From contig VWPU01004913.1 of the NCBI GenBank assembly GCA_013398955.1, positions 1-64,000 on the forward strand: a DNA stretch of 64,000 nt, in the 5' to 3' direction. Below, piece by piece: positions 25,701 to 38,136 of this stretch; position 1 is the first letter of the stretch, and each line of letters opens with the position of its first letter. The translations under genes and the position numbers were made by a program. The notes below the pieces were generated by a model. The model ran no database searches, had not been told where the DNA came from, and worked only from the letters and a program-made list of their open reading frames with translations. The stretch comes from Callaeas wilsoni (Eukaryota > Chordata > Aves > Passeriformes > Callaeidae).

Positions 25701-28700
25701 AAAGCAAAATAACTCAGAAATTCAAGATCAGCAGAATATATTGCTGCCATCATTAACTAAACAGTTCACCCTTTTGTGTTTCTCAACACCATGAATTTTC
25801 CTCAAACAATTCAACACACCTGGACACAGTTAGGAAGAAAAATACAAAACACCTCCCAGATATTACAATTAGGTTTGTTCTGGCAAGTCCTGCATCTGTA
25901 TTCTGGTGGCAATTGGCTTCTGGTGCAAAACATTGTGCCAAAAGTAATGTTTTCTTTTGTATAAAACATATGGAGGGCTTTTGCTGAATTCCACGGTGCA
26001 GCGTGCCTCTGGTAATGCTGTTGTCCAGCCTGGGAGAGGGATAACCCAGCACCAGCGAGTTACTGCTGGGAGCACTGAGATGTTGTCAGGGCTACTGAAA
26101 GCTTGCAAGTTGGTGTGGTGGCTTTCACTGCAGTCAGAGGCTAACCAGCAGCAAAAGGCTTTCAGCAGGGGAAGTCTCTGGTCTACACGTGGTGGCCATG
26201 AGCACCCTCAAACCCAGAGGGTGTAGGCAGGGAGGGGATTTATTGGAAACGTGAAACAAGGAAAATACATAATTTGCAAAGTTATCCAGCCTGAGCCTGT
26301 ACCAGCAAAGAGCAAACCTGTGCATCATGCTGAGAGTAGCTGTGTCTCTATCTACCAGTTGTTTTGTGTGATGAGTCTTTGGCCTCAAACACAAAACAGA
26401 TTCTCTATGCAGAGCACTTGAGAAGAATTTAATGATATTATTTGAAAAATATGTGCATTGTTTCATTTTCTTGTTAAACTAATACTAAAACTTTTCTGAA
26501 AACGGTTTGCAGGCATCATCCATGTAGTCATATTACCAAGTTCAGCAAGATGTATTTGTCAGTGAAACTCTTTAGAAACCGAAAGTTGTAAACTGAAAGC
26601 AAAAAAGCCAACCTCCGAGTACTCCTTCTTTCATAAATTTTCGAAAAACTGAGGGTAGTAAATGACTGTGTCACTGCACCAACTGATCCTTGTCGGGGAA
26701 GCATTGTCCAGCCCTCTCTGTGTCCATTCACCCATGTTCCAGCTGGTGAGGCTGGGCTCAGGCCAGAGGTGAGGCATCACATAACAGTGGAACTAAATAT
26801 TACAAGAGAAGCTTTGTTGTCCTTTCTCCTATGCCTACAAAAGCTCTGCTTTCTGGTGAATATAAAAGAAATGCACTGTTGGGAGAGAGCTTGATGCAGA
26901 TCAGCAGGGTCCTGGAGTAGCAACCTGAAAGTACCAGGAAGGGATTTGCAGGGAGATTTGTGCCTTGGTCCTGGATGGAGCTAGGAGCGACGCTGAACCT
27001 ACTGAGGTCTAACTGGAAACATCTACAGCTCAGGGTGGCAGAAAGCCCTGAAGAAGAAATTGGGGCTCTGTCTGGAGAAGAAACCAGGTCATTGAAGCTG
27101 CAGATTAAAACATCTCTTTCATGCTCCAGTTGGACCAACCACGCCCAATGACAGGTCGTGAGCCAAGGACAGGGCTGCAAGGCAGATAAGGGGCTTGAGG
27201 GCCTGCAATAAGTTTAGAGCCAACAACGGCATGGATAAGCTACATGTGGGTGTGGCAGCATGGCAGAAGAACCAGCAGAAAAGTCCTGTCAGCTTGGCTG
27301 CAGAGTGAGACAAGTTTTCTTTTCACCAAAGCATTTCCTACAGCCCTTGAGGAGAACCGAGGCAGGAGCTGACGAGGGCTAAAGAGATGCTAAACCACAA
27401 CGTGACCTTCCTGTGTGCATGAAAGGCCCAGCAACTGGTCTAGGATAAGGAATAAACACAGTAAGAGGGACTTCATCAGTTTCTACAAATAATTTCAGTG
27501 ACTCCTATACACTCCTGAGTATGGCTTTTTTGCACATGGAGCTTTGCAGTCTGTGCAAAGAGCATTGAGCACTGCAGAACTAGGGAGCTGTATTATTTCT
27601 GAGCAAACCTGTCCCCTTCAGACCCACAAAACTGTCCCCTATGGGGCACATGCTTCACCATCTTTGGGCACATGAGACATCTAGAGCAATCTCCAGGAGC
27701 TAGATACCTGTGCAAAAGGAACACAGGTTGAGCCATGTGTCCCCAGTCTCACTCCTGGGAACAGCTGAACTACCTTAGTTAGAACTACCTTAGGAAATGC
27801 TGATTTTGAAAGACTCTCAGCAAAAATGAGTGTATTTGAGAAACAGAGACATATAGTGGAAATGTTTGGTAACGTGATCTCCAGCACGGTCAGTGGCAGC
27901 CGCACTGTAAGGACAGGAGAAGACTGTAAATCTGTGTCATCCCTCAGTCCTGTGAGACCTGCAGCCCCTGCTCACAAGCCACAAAGAGCATTCAGTACCC
28001 CCAAACTGTTCCTGAGAAAATTTGTGTATTAAAATGACATTTTGGTTGTCATTGAGCACAAGGACACCAGAACACTAACGACTCAGAAAGAGATTGCTGA
28101 GATGTGAATGTTTGGCTTTTGGTTTTGTTTGTGTTTTGTTGTTATTTTTTTTTTATTGCCCAAACTTTTTCTTTAAATCTTGGATTGGAAAAATAAGCCA
28201 GTATTATTCACTTTTTTTAAAAAATACAAAATTGGCAGAGATAGAGGATAGTTTGAGAGTCTTAAAGTGGTACTTGGCCTCACTTCTGTTCCAGACCCAG
28301 TAATCTTATCATTGATTGAGGCATTCTTAATGGGCCCTTTAAAAAAAGAAATAAATGAAAATTGGTAGTTCAATCAATGTACTGTCTTTAATTCAATATT
28401 CATCCCAATTGATTTTCACTTCCAAGTTTCATTTTAGTATGAAGTAGTCCATTGTGTTAAGGAAGTTGTGGGGGAGCTTGTAGGTTTTGGCAGCTGGAAT
28501 GAGGGGAAACTGTGGTTTTTAGATTAGAGGAAGGTGTGGGAACCAGTTCTTTAGCGAGCTGCTGGAGCAGCAGGGCTTGTGCTTGCTGTTTGTGTGCATG
28601 TTTGTTGTCAGCCTCCACAAGCTGCCACGGGGCAGAGGTGAGCAGGATGCAGAGCACCAATGGCTCCCGCTCCAGTCCTGTCCTTGCCCTGCCACCGGCT

Positions 28701-28967
28701 CCCTCCACAGCTGCGACTGCACTGGGCCACCCCAACATCCCTGAGCCGCTCCCCAGGTCTCCCCTGACCCCCTAACGGAGGCACCATCAAATCCCCATGC
28801 CCACTTTAGCTGCCTGGGAGAAAGAAATTCCGTTTCTCAGCTGGGACATTTCTATTTACAAGGCTGCCAAGCTCCCGAGGACTGCAGCTCTCCGGCAAAC
28901 ATATTTCCAGACATTTTCTGTGGCTGCACTATATATTCTGTGGTTCAGTCTCATGAGATATGCAGGG

Positions 28968-28981
28968 CTTTCCATGGCAAC
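28968..28981. promoter_or_regulatory. X-box-like (RFX) motif
   Basis: CTTTCCATGGCAAC fits the X-box pattern with one mismatch at the first base. It sits in a stretch (28890-29070) without repeats that reads like possible conserved non-coding DNA. Confidence 0.4.
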
Positions 28982-29320
28982 CACAGAGGTAGCTTTCTTC
29001 TTAAAGAAACAGCGAGTAACAGAAAATGAGAACTTTATCGGGCTAAAATCAACCCGTTTAAGGATATCAGGAAGCCCATCAAAACAAATCCTGCTCCCAG
29101 GAAGGCAGCTCTGTCCCCATGGGGAGCAGGAGTGTGGAAACAGTCCCAGTCCTGGATGCACGACGGAACAAGGCAAAAAGAGCAGGAGGAGCAAAGAAAA
29201 ACCTGTCCAGTTTGTGCCTAGCCTCTCTGTGCCCCTCCTCTCCTCACCCAGCTGAGCCTGTCCCATTTCCCTCACCAACACTCTGGGGGCCAGGTTGTCA
29301 AGTGCACTCACACTTACTTT

Positions 29321-29336
29321 AAAAAAAAAAAAAAAA
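29321..29336. repeat. A16 homopolymer
   Basis: Sixteen consecutive A. No polyadenylation signal lies just upstream and no coding body is recognisable, so I do not call it the tail of a retrocopy. Confidence 0.9.
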
Positions 29337-32300
29337 GTGGTGAAAAGGTGGTTTGCCTGTGCTTCACTATGTCTGCCCAAACACACATCCACACTGGCAT
29401 CTTGACCATGATCCCAGCTGGTCTCCATCTTCTTTCTCCTTCCATTATCAATAATTATTTCTCAGTATCTCCTTCAGTCTCTCAATCTTTCTATGCAGCT
29501 CTCTGACCTCCTCTCAGCCACATCAAGAGCTGTCAGTTAAGTGGTTGGGCCATTCATAATGGTCTGTGCAGTACCTTATGCTTTACTACCCCATCTTTTT
29601 TACCGAGAAATCCTTTGGGAAGGCATCTTTAGTGATAAAAAGAGGAAGCAACCACTTCTGAATTATTCTGCTAGCTGTTATATGTGATAAAAATCATTAA
29701 ATCTGTAATAAAGAATGTTGATAAATTCGAGATGAATTTGGAAAATTTTGGCAACACTAAGGGATCTAAAGGGACTAACTCAGGATCACTAGAATGTCTA
29801 AATATCCTCCCCAAGCAAGGGTGTTAAAAAGGCTTCAATAATTCCACAAAGCTGTAATGGTTATACATAGAAGGAAAGTACATGTTCAGGGTGGAGCCTA
29901 AAAAAATCAGCTAAATCGCAGAGGATATTAAGAATCAAAACCTAAGGAGAAACTTTACACCTGGACATGGTTCTCCATACTTGACCACATGGCACAAAAA
30001 GTTGGAGTACCCAAACAAAGGGCTGCCACATCTGCCCTCTCTTGGCACGACACAGTCACCCATGTCCCATGAATGCTGAGCATGACCTAAAACAGTCTGG
30101 ATTTTAACCCTGATAATTAAACCACAGACTCTCATCAGGATGAGAAGCCAACATTTCCACAGAGGGTCAAACAATTACCCTCCCTGCATGTTTTGCCTTT
30201 AAAGCTTGGGTATGGTCATTTGGAGAAATTTATATTAAAAGAGTGAAAATCATCTGTTTGATGCCAGTCAGAGGATGCAGCCACAGGATGCTGAGACATG
30301 GTGCACCAAGTGCTACAACACAGTTTGGAAAGCAAGTTACATGATTTGCTTGGAGTTGCATGGAAACAGACAGGACTGGCAGCAGAGCTCTGACATCCAA
30401 GGTTCCAAATCTGAGCCGTAACCACAAAACTCTCTTTCCTTCCTCCCACAGCCGTGCTTGTGCAGCTTCACTGGGGGAGGGAAAAAAGCCGTCAGTGCTC
30501 ACTAACTGGAAAATTAACTCAGTAGCAAAAGCAATCCTGCTTCCAAACTTTTAAATGGCAAAGACCTAAGGGAGGGAAAGGGTAAATCTATAAAAACAGG
30601 TAATCTACAGTGTTCTGCTAACTGTAATCTTTGTAAGTGAACTAGTCTACAGACAGAATATGTATTCATTGTCACAAAATCACTGGAGTAAGAACCACAA
30701 TAAATTGTTGCAGCTCCTTTGAAGTCCGCCAAGCTTCTGCAAGCTGGGCAGGCTGAGGACAAACTTTAGAAAACTCTCTCTTCATTTGAATATTAAGACG
30801 ACTAATAGAACAAAGAGGACATGGTAAGTTCTGGAGGCTTTTTTTTAGTTGCCAAGGGACAATTTGGATGTCAGCATGGTTTTTAATAGCTCTCTCCACT
30901 CTAGTCCTTTAGTTGTGCTTACAGAACTGGTCACAAAGAGCATCTCCTGCTGCTTTGCAGATTAATTACCCAGTATTTGGGTGAAGTGCTGTGTCAGTGC
31001 TAAGCGTTATTGCTTCCAGCACCACCACTCTGCAGTGAATGCAAGTGGCCGCTTTGGGAGGGCCACAGTTGCTTCTGCAAGACCTTCACGTTCCTCAAAG
31101 CCATGTCCCACCCTCTGCTTCAGCAAGCAGGATTTCTCCATAGAGCTGGAGGTACCGGCCTGCTCCGGCAAGCATAAACGTAAGCAGCAAACACTGTGTG
31201 GTGATACAGCATCTCATGCACACTGGCAGACTGAATATGAGCCCTCAAAGGATGAATCCTGCCTGATTCAGTGTTAGCATCCATCACATCCTGCCTCACT
31301 ACTCTTGTTACCCAGCTTAGCTGCCTACAAAGCTTTTGTTCTTCCACCTTAAATGTCCTGTGCGATTGGAGCCTATGTACTGATCCCCATGGAATTTATA
31401 CAGACATAGTGCCTAGAGACTGTAAGATGTTACAGTAATGGCTGTCTTACGATCACCGAAGAATGCACAGCTTCTGCCATGGTGGTGGCTCCCTGCAAAG
31501 TGCCTGGCCATAGAAAGCAGGACTTTAGGGTCAGGAGTACCTGCTTCTCACTCCATTCAGCAGTGGCTAATGAGACCCACAATGCAGAGCAATTGGTGTC
31601 TTTTCCCACAGTCCTTGAGACAATGCTGTCCTGTCTCCAGAAGTCTGCATGTGTGCTTTTACAGTGGAAAGTCTTAAAAAGTGCTCTCCTTGTCTGTTTT
31701 ACTCAAAAGTCAGCCACGATCAAGTCCTACACTCAAGAGAAGTGGTCTGTGGTTAGCTGGGGTGTGCCCCTTACTACAGCTGCCTCAAACTCCTTTTTGC
31801 ACTGATATCTTCTCAAGATCCTAGGATGCTGCAGCTCCACTTCTCCCTTGTCAGGGCATTATTTGAAAGAATAGCCATGGCAATATTCCCTCCTACATAT
31901 GTTATGAACCAGCTCGGGCACATTCATCACCATTGCCAGGACAAGGAGGAGGAAAGTACAGAGCAAATCAGAATCAGGCTTTGTTTTCTCACCATCTTTT
32001 TAGCAGAAGTCTGGGAGAGAAGAGGAAGCAGTTTTGAGAACTGAGGTTCCCCTTTATGTTGCCATAGGAATTTCCTATAAGATGGTGTGTGCATTTTCCA
32101 AGGAATTTAGTTATTCACTCAACACTTATGCTGAGACCGTCCTGTGGGAGAGATGGGAAAGGAACACTCATAGAAAATATATTCATACACAGGACACTTG
32201 TATTAATGCAAGATTATCGCTCATTGCTGAAATACACATGGAAAAAAATTCACATCACTTTTATACAGCTTCCTGAATGATTATATTCCTAAAAGGAGCA

Positions 32301-32374
32301 TTACAGACAAGATGGAGCCAGACTTCTCAGAGGTGTATTACAGAGGGACAATGGGCAGTTTGATCTAACTTTGA

Positions 32375-32443
32375 AGCTGACCCTGCTTTGAGAGGCCTCC
32401 AAAGGTCTCTGACAGCCCCAGTTACTCTGTAGTTCTATGATTA
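32375..32443 (+). repeat. CR1 LINE 3' tail fragment
   Basis: GCTGACCCTGCTTTGAGAGG, CCTCCAAAGGTCTCTGACAG and then TAGTTCTATGATT follow the CR1 3' end order (ctgaccctgctttgagcag, gacctccaaaggtcccttcc, octamer). A deletion has removed the 'ggttggactagat' segment. It is a short plus-strand remnant. Confidence 0.7.
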
Positions 32444-32633
32444 AAAATGAAATGTGTGCTATGTAGAATGTTTATTAGGAGGTAACAAGATTTTTAAAGA
32501 TGCCTAATTTCTTCAGTACCAAGCTTTTATTTGAAGTCATCAATATTTCCCTGAAATTCTCCCTGAAATCGTCTCCATTTAGCTGAATATTTCCCTGGTT
32601 TTCTTCAGAAGTCAAAATAAATAAGGCATCTCT

Positions 32634-33390
32634 GCATAAGAGCATAAGCTCATTAGAAATGCCCTGCTGTGTTAGATCCGTCATCCGTCTATTCCACCAG
32701 TGACAGTCAGAGATGCTATTTAGAGAGAACACACAAGTCCAGATACTATTTGTGGTTTATTTCCAACACACTCCCCCAGCACCGACACTCAGAACAGAGA
32801 TGTTCAAGTTCCCTCTGGGTGCTGCTCATGGCCTATTTCACAGTCTCCTCTAGCAGCAGTGTCAGAAGTTTGGGACACCCCAGGAAAGCAATTCTTTCTT
32901 TTTTGTGCTTTTAAGAGATCCTCTACTGGTTTCAGTGAGTGTTGGGCAGTTCTGCTGTTGTGGGGTGTGGTCAGTAACTGCTCTGCAGTCAGGACTCCTC
33001 GAGGCTCAGTCTCCATCATATCCCCCTTCAGCTTTGTCTTCAGCCAGAAGAGACTCAGCTCTTCTACTGCCGTCTCATATAGCAGCTTCTCCAATCCCTA
33101 AGTTATGCTGGTCACCTTCCTCACCATTTCCCCTAACTCTCATGCCCTTGAGATGCAGAAACTCAGATCATGCACCAGACTCAGGGCACAGAAGAACCAA
33201 AAATGTAACAAGAAAATGACTCTTTGTAATGACTGTAACATCCTTACTGCAACATCCTTCCTGATGAGCTCCAGCATTTTACTGACATGCTTTGTTTCCA
33301 CTTAACACTGAGCACTTCCATGCTCAGTCAAGAATTTCAGAGAGCTGTCAGTTATGGCTCCAGGATCTCTTGCCTGACTTCTAACATCAT
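32634..33390 (-). repeat. Ancient CR1-like LINE relic (turtle/crocodile-type)
   Basis: The left end (CATAAGAGCATAAG, then words like 'ggtcagaccatccgtctagtccagtg') resembles the 3' end of an old CR1 family common in turtles and crocodilians. To the right, 33005-33110 reads on the minus strand as a decayed reverse-transcriptase C-terminus (LLYE...VEELSLFWLKTKLKGD, compare CR1 'LsYEErLrELgLFsLekrrLrGDl'). Further right, 33331-33380 matches the 'agagctgtcc-atgactccaggatctctt' segment of the same family. Orientation and order agree with one minus-strand copy. The middle (32740-33000) is poorly matched. All frames are broken. Confidence 0.55.
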
Positions 33391-34060
33391 CTTTTTTGAT
33401 TTGCTACAAAAAGTCCATACAGATATGTGAGAGCAAGAAAGCTCTGTGAGTAGGTGGTGTAAAATCAGGAGAACTAAAAATACTTAACTCATTTATAAAC
33501 AATGAGCTAGTAATTGGAATAATTAAAAATAACTTCCTTAGGTCTGCAATTAAAAAAAGCTTAGCTGCACATCCTTAACTCTCTCTAATGTCCATAAAAG
33601 AGTTGGCTTGGGTTTTAACTATAGTATTGCACATTACCTTTCAAGTAATACATTTGTTCAAGTACTGGAGCTTGGTTTGTGTTTCTTTGCAGAACTGAAT
33701 TTCATTCTATATACATTTTTCTTAGAAAATTTTCCAGGTTTTGCTTTCTTACACTCTTTAGAAGCAATTATGTATTTATGCACTTGCTGTAAACGTGCCT
33801 GAAGTATCAACATTAGTGTGGCTTCTTACAGCAACATGTATGTGCTTGTCTGGACAAGAGAGATACTTCTGCCATACTTTTCCCCCCTGCATGTCTAGCA
33901 CATAAACATGATGGAACTATTTCTCCTACACAGTTTCCATAGGCTGTTTGTCAAGAATTAAACCTGAAGGATATAACATACTCCTGAGATGCACAGATCC
34001 ACTCCAGGGCTGAAACAAAGAAGGATGTTCTTCTGGATTCAAAATCTTACTTTCTGAAAA
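33391..34060. other. Unique AT-leaning stretch
   Basis: Nothing recognised. Confidence 0.55.
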
Positions 34061-34876
34061 ATTCATAGAATTCAGAGAATCATAGAACGATTTGTGTTGG
34101 AAGGGACCTTAGAGATCACTTAGCTCCAAAACCCTGCCATAGGCAGGGACAGCTTCCATTCAACCAGGTGGCTCAGAGACCTATCCAACCCGGCGTTGAA
34201 CACTTCCAGGGATGGCGCATGCACAACTTCTCTGGGCAACCTGTTCCAGTGCCTCAACATCCTCATTTTAAGGAATTTCTTCCTAACATCTGATCTAAAG
34301 CTACTTTCCTTCAGTTTGAAGCCATTACCAATTATTCTATCACTACATTCCTTTTTAGAAAGTTTCTGGTCATCCTTCCTGTAGCCTGTCTTCCCTTCCA
34401 TTCCCTTCCCTTGGAATGTCACAATTATGCCGCTCTGAAGCCTTCTCTTTTCCAGTCCAAAGAATCCCAATCCTCCCAGCGTTTCCTCACAGGAGAGGTG
34501 CTCTATCCCTCTAATCATCTTGGCGGCCTCCTATGGGCTCTCTCCAAGAGATCCAAGTCCTTCCTGTGCTGAGAACCCCAGAGCAGGATGCAGGACTTCA
34601 GGTGGGGTCCTATCAGAGCAAAGGAGCTGAATCCCCTCCCTCCCCTGCTGCCCACAAGCCTTTGGATGCAGCCCAGGACACATTTGGCTTTCCAGACTGT
34701 GAGTGCACTTTGCCAGGTCACGTCCAGCATTTCTTCCACCAGCACCAGTAAGTCCTTCTTGAGAGGGCTGCTCTTGATCTGTTCATCTCCCAGACTGTGT
34801 TGATACTGGGAACACAGCACCTGCACTTGGTCCTATTAAATCCCATGAGATTCCCATGGGCCCACCAATTGATGAA
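34061..34876 (-). mobile_element. CR1 LINE, 5'-truncated copy
   Basis: The left edge carries the CR1 terminal octamer tail read in reverse (ATTCATAGAATTC, GAATCATAGAA). It is followed by the 3' untranslated block 'ttggaagggaccttagagatc' and the C-terminal part of ORF2, up to about 34876 where similarity stops at 'ttcccatgggcccacc'. This is the typical 5'-truncated insertion of the main avian LINE. Divergence is moderate, so it is younger than the relic just to its left. CR1 makes no regular target-site duplication and none is seen. Confidence 0.93.
34120..34826 (-). pseudogene. CR1 ORF2 C-terminal remnant (reverse transcriptase)
   Basis: Two minus-strand open segments together encode the end of the CR1 ORF2 protein, which in intact elements has an N-terminal endonuclease and a central reverse transcriptase that copies CR1 RNA at its target. 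The upstream segment (34515-34826) shows YQHSLGDEQIKSSPLKKDL, ALTVWKAKCVLGC and the LWGSQHRKDLDLLERAHRR block. The downstream segment (34120-34518) continues with IRGIEHLSCEETL, LGFFGLEKRRL, FKLKESSFRSDVRKKF and RHWNRLPREVV. The break between them is a single-base loss near 34525 in the Arg-Arg stretch. The endonuclease and catalytic palm (FADD) are absent, so it is inactive. The frame runs on into the 3' untranslated region. Confidence 0.9.
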
Positions 34877-37800
34877 CAGTAATCACAGCCTCCAAAACCA
34901 ACATCAGAAATGTACTGTGACTTTAAGAGTAGTACATTTGTAAGAAAAATGTAGGCAAACAATCAGATAATTAACTATTATGACAATGAACACAGTGAAA
35001 AAAACTCAGTAGGAACAACTTTACTGTTGTAAAGTATCTGCAGCTAAACTAAATAGGTTTATGTCATCATTCAGTTCCAGCAGCCTGCTGCCAGTTCAGG
35101 AAATGTTTATTCTCAGTGTTTGGCAGCTGCTGAGTTCTGGGCTATGGATTGTGCATTCTGAATTTTTTAGTGACTTTTATTTTGTCATGGCCTACAATTA
35201 TGAAACATTTGCTCTGAAGAGCTCTTAAGAGCTTTTCACACTGCTGCCTCTTTTATTGCCATAAAATGGGAACATACACAACCTAAGGCTAAATGCTGCT
35301 CTGTACTGGACAATGAATAAGTTACTACAGAGAAAGCTATGTATGCAACTCATTTCAAAATCTTCCTCCAGGCTCTGAACACAAATTAAAATCTTTTTAT
35401 ACTGACTTCTCAGCTTGCAGAATAAAACTGAAGGTAGGTGAAGAGCAGGGTCACCCATCCTGGAATTTAAGCATATCTCAAGGGGATTCTGGTACAGCAA
35501 ACCTGATGTTTGGGCTGCCACACCATGACGAAGACACAGGAAACAACACAACAACAGAAAATTCCCTGAACTGCAGCATCAATGACAACAGCCAGGTCTT
35601 TTATAAACCAATTTTGTTCCATCTTTGAACAAGTCCAGGTCACTCCACTGACAGTATAGTGGTGTGGCAGCAGCATTTCCCTGGTAGTGTTATCTCAGAT
35701 AACACAGTAGCATTTAAACCCTGGATGAAGAATCACTAAACTTCCCAGTCTGGGGAGTTTAGACTCTCCCCCTGTCCATCATCTGAGCCAAACATTGAAC
35801 AAATCCCTCCAAAATTCCATTTTTTAATGACCTTCCCTTCACTAAATGAGACAGTTCTCTTTTTTCATCCACTGAATGGCCTTAACAGACATATGCAGAG
35901 TGCAAAGGATGATCCTAGAAATAGAGCTATGGAGAAGCCATGGAGAGCCAGAGGAGTTAGGACCCTGCTTGTTGAAAGAGGCCACCTGTAAGTAATTAGC
36001 TCCTGCCTGAACTAGGATGTCCTCTCTTCTGCCTTTGAAATTGCTGTGGCCAGGCCTGCCTGTGCTGCCTTCATGGTTACTAGCTTTTAAAAAAAGATTA
36101 TAATAACTAGATTAGCATATTGACATCAAAAACCCTGCTACATGTGAATTAAGTGCATCCATTCTCAAGCTGTGAGGTTATTTAATCAAAACCACCCAGG
36201 AGAGGAAATATTTAGGGTGTCAGATCAGGACCTGGAGTGGCAGCGGTGGGTGCTTTTGCTGCCAAAGCAGTCAGTGATTAAAAGAAGATGATGTTTATCC
36301 ATAGCCAGCACTGAAACAAGTTGTTTAAACGGGAAGTTTGTTTATAGCACAGTAGTATCTACACTTCTCCTAAACATACACCTTCTTCCAGGAGCCATCT
36401 GCTCTGTGATGTGCAGAACTGCTTTAAAGCATCTCGAAGTGTGGGTCACTGCTTGGGGAGAAGGAGCAGCCTGCTTGACCCTACTGTCCTTCCTTTCCTC
36501 TTCATTTAGCAAAATCCCAACATCAATCAGGAAAGAGAACAACTGCTGCTACCTTCTCAGAGGTGATGTGCTATGACGATTTTTTTTTTACTCTCCCAGT
36601 AAATTCCAGATGTCAGATGTTGCCAGTGGATGGAGATGTCAAACAGGAGCAGGAACGGTCACATGAAAGCAGTCGCACATCCACCCTTGGTGCTGGGAAA
36701 GAAATTACATGTGGAGATGCAACCTGTGCTCCAGGATGACTTACAGACATCATACCCAGAGCCAAGGAGACCTTTGGAGTCCCCTACAGATCAAGCAGAA
36801 AAGTGTTGGAAATGCTGTGGTACTTTAAGATCAAGGGACAGACAGTGACACTACTGGAGTATGACACTTCGTGGTGGAGACTTGGTCTTACACCAGTGGT
36901 GTTTGCAGGCTCTTCTCTTGGTTTAAGGCAAAGCTCTGATCAGCTCAGCTTCACACACCTTTCTGAGAGTCTGTGCCTCCCTTGTTTGCACTCCACTCTG
37001 TACACTGCTTAGTTTGTGGTGTCCTTATCTGTGCAAGGAGAACAGGACGGCAATCCTCTCCAGAATCACAACTGCACCTTTCACATTCAGCTTGTGTCTA
37101 TATTTCGTCCCATTAGCTGTCAGTATGATATGACCACAGTCATCATAAGGGAGACAGACCATCAGCCTTGTTTGTCTTTGCTGGGAGAAACCTCTCTTGA
37201 TCCATGGGCTGGCTACTGCTGTAGTAAACAGTATAGAAAACAGCTTTGGCTCAATTTCCTTCCAGATCGTTCTGTTCTCACGATGAAAACTCTTCATGTC
37301 TTCTGTTTAACACCAGTCTGTGCCTTGCCATTCATGGGCAGTGATGTTATTGCACAAGACTATATCATATTCAGCTGTGGACACTGTTTTAGTTCATTTG
37401 GAAAAACATACACTACATCTGGAAAGACTGATATTCCTTTTATTAAAAACAATGAGCTACATTTTGATCTGACTCCTGTTTTGCTGAAGTTGGACAGCTG
37501 TTAAATATAATGCATGTGAGTATTAAATAGTGTTTTCTCTGTGTTCATGTGAGCACATGCTTGTGGGGAACTGGCAAGCCTTCCTGCCTTAAAAGACAAA
37601 CGGAAAGCATTTGGGCTTGGGACAACACAAGAAGAACTTGGACAAGTGGATGACTTTGTGAGTGAGAGGGAAGTTCTCTCTGCTGCGCTGTGAAGTGTGG
37701 CCAGCCAGCCTTGGGGAGACTTGTCACAGACACAGAGGGAAAAACAATCCATCATTCTTTGCCTCAGCCATAATTTTCATCTGAAAAAATAACTTTCACC

Positions 37801-38098
37801 AAATAACTGCTGACGTTGTTCTGTATAACCAAACTGCAGAAACGTAGCCCTCAGAAGCCATGTCTGACACCAGGTGCTGCAGCAGATAAGCAAAATGCTG
37901 GTAGAAGATGCCTTACCTCTGCCTTAGAAACCTTACAGCCCACTGCAGCTCTTCCTGGCAGCAGTGAAGTCCAAAATAAACCATGCTGAACATGAGGAAA
38001 AATTCTCCAAGGTTGAGCAATACTCTGTGTCCATTGCAATCACATTCAGCATCTGTCAGTGTCCTCAGCAGGCCACTGCAGTGCATCTTGCTGCGAGA
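34877..38098. other. Unique non-coding stretch
   Basis: No recognised repeat. The frame at 37016-37504 (+, 162 codons by a non-ATG start) has no identifiable domain and faces an open minus frame. A T11-type run lies near 36580. Confidence 0.5.
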
Positions 38099-38136
38099 GA
38101 AGCAGGCCTTGGGTTACCTCTACCCAAGGCTGCTTT
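38099..38136. other. Short hairpin
   Basis: The arm 38099-38114 pairs with 38122-38136 around the 7-nt loop TACCTCT. There are 14 Watson-Crick pairs plus an outer G-T pair, with one bulged G near 38106. The GC-rich inner stem (CCTTGGGT/ACCCAAGG) is perfect. Confidence 0.65.

Larger units (their letters stand above)
22224..32374. other. Long unique non-coding stretch
   Basis: About 10 kb without a CR1, LTR or recognised gene. It holds an A12-type run near 23157, a T10 run (28145-28154), an A16 run (29321-29336) and two X-box-like sites (22687-22700, 28968-28981). The frame at 28856-29428 (minus, 190 codons) crosses the A16 tract as poly-Phe and is not credible as protein. Confidence 0.5.

Noticed and set aside
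29321..29336. A16 tract as the tail of a processed pseudogene
   Set aside because: No polyadenylation signal, no upstream coding similarity and no flanking duplication. The same applies to the A16 at 40376-40391.
28856..29428. 190-codon minus frame
   Set aside because: It runs through an A16/T16 homopolymer as poly-Phe and matches nothing.
37016..37504. 162-codon plus frame
   Set aside because: It starts at a non-ATG codon, has no domain, and an opposite-strand frame is also open.
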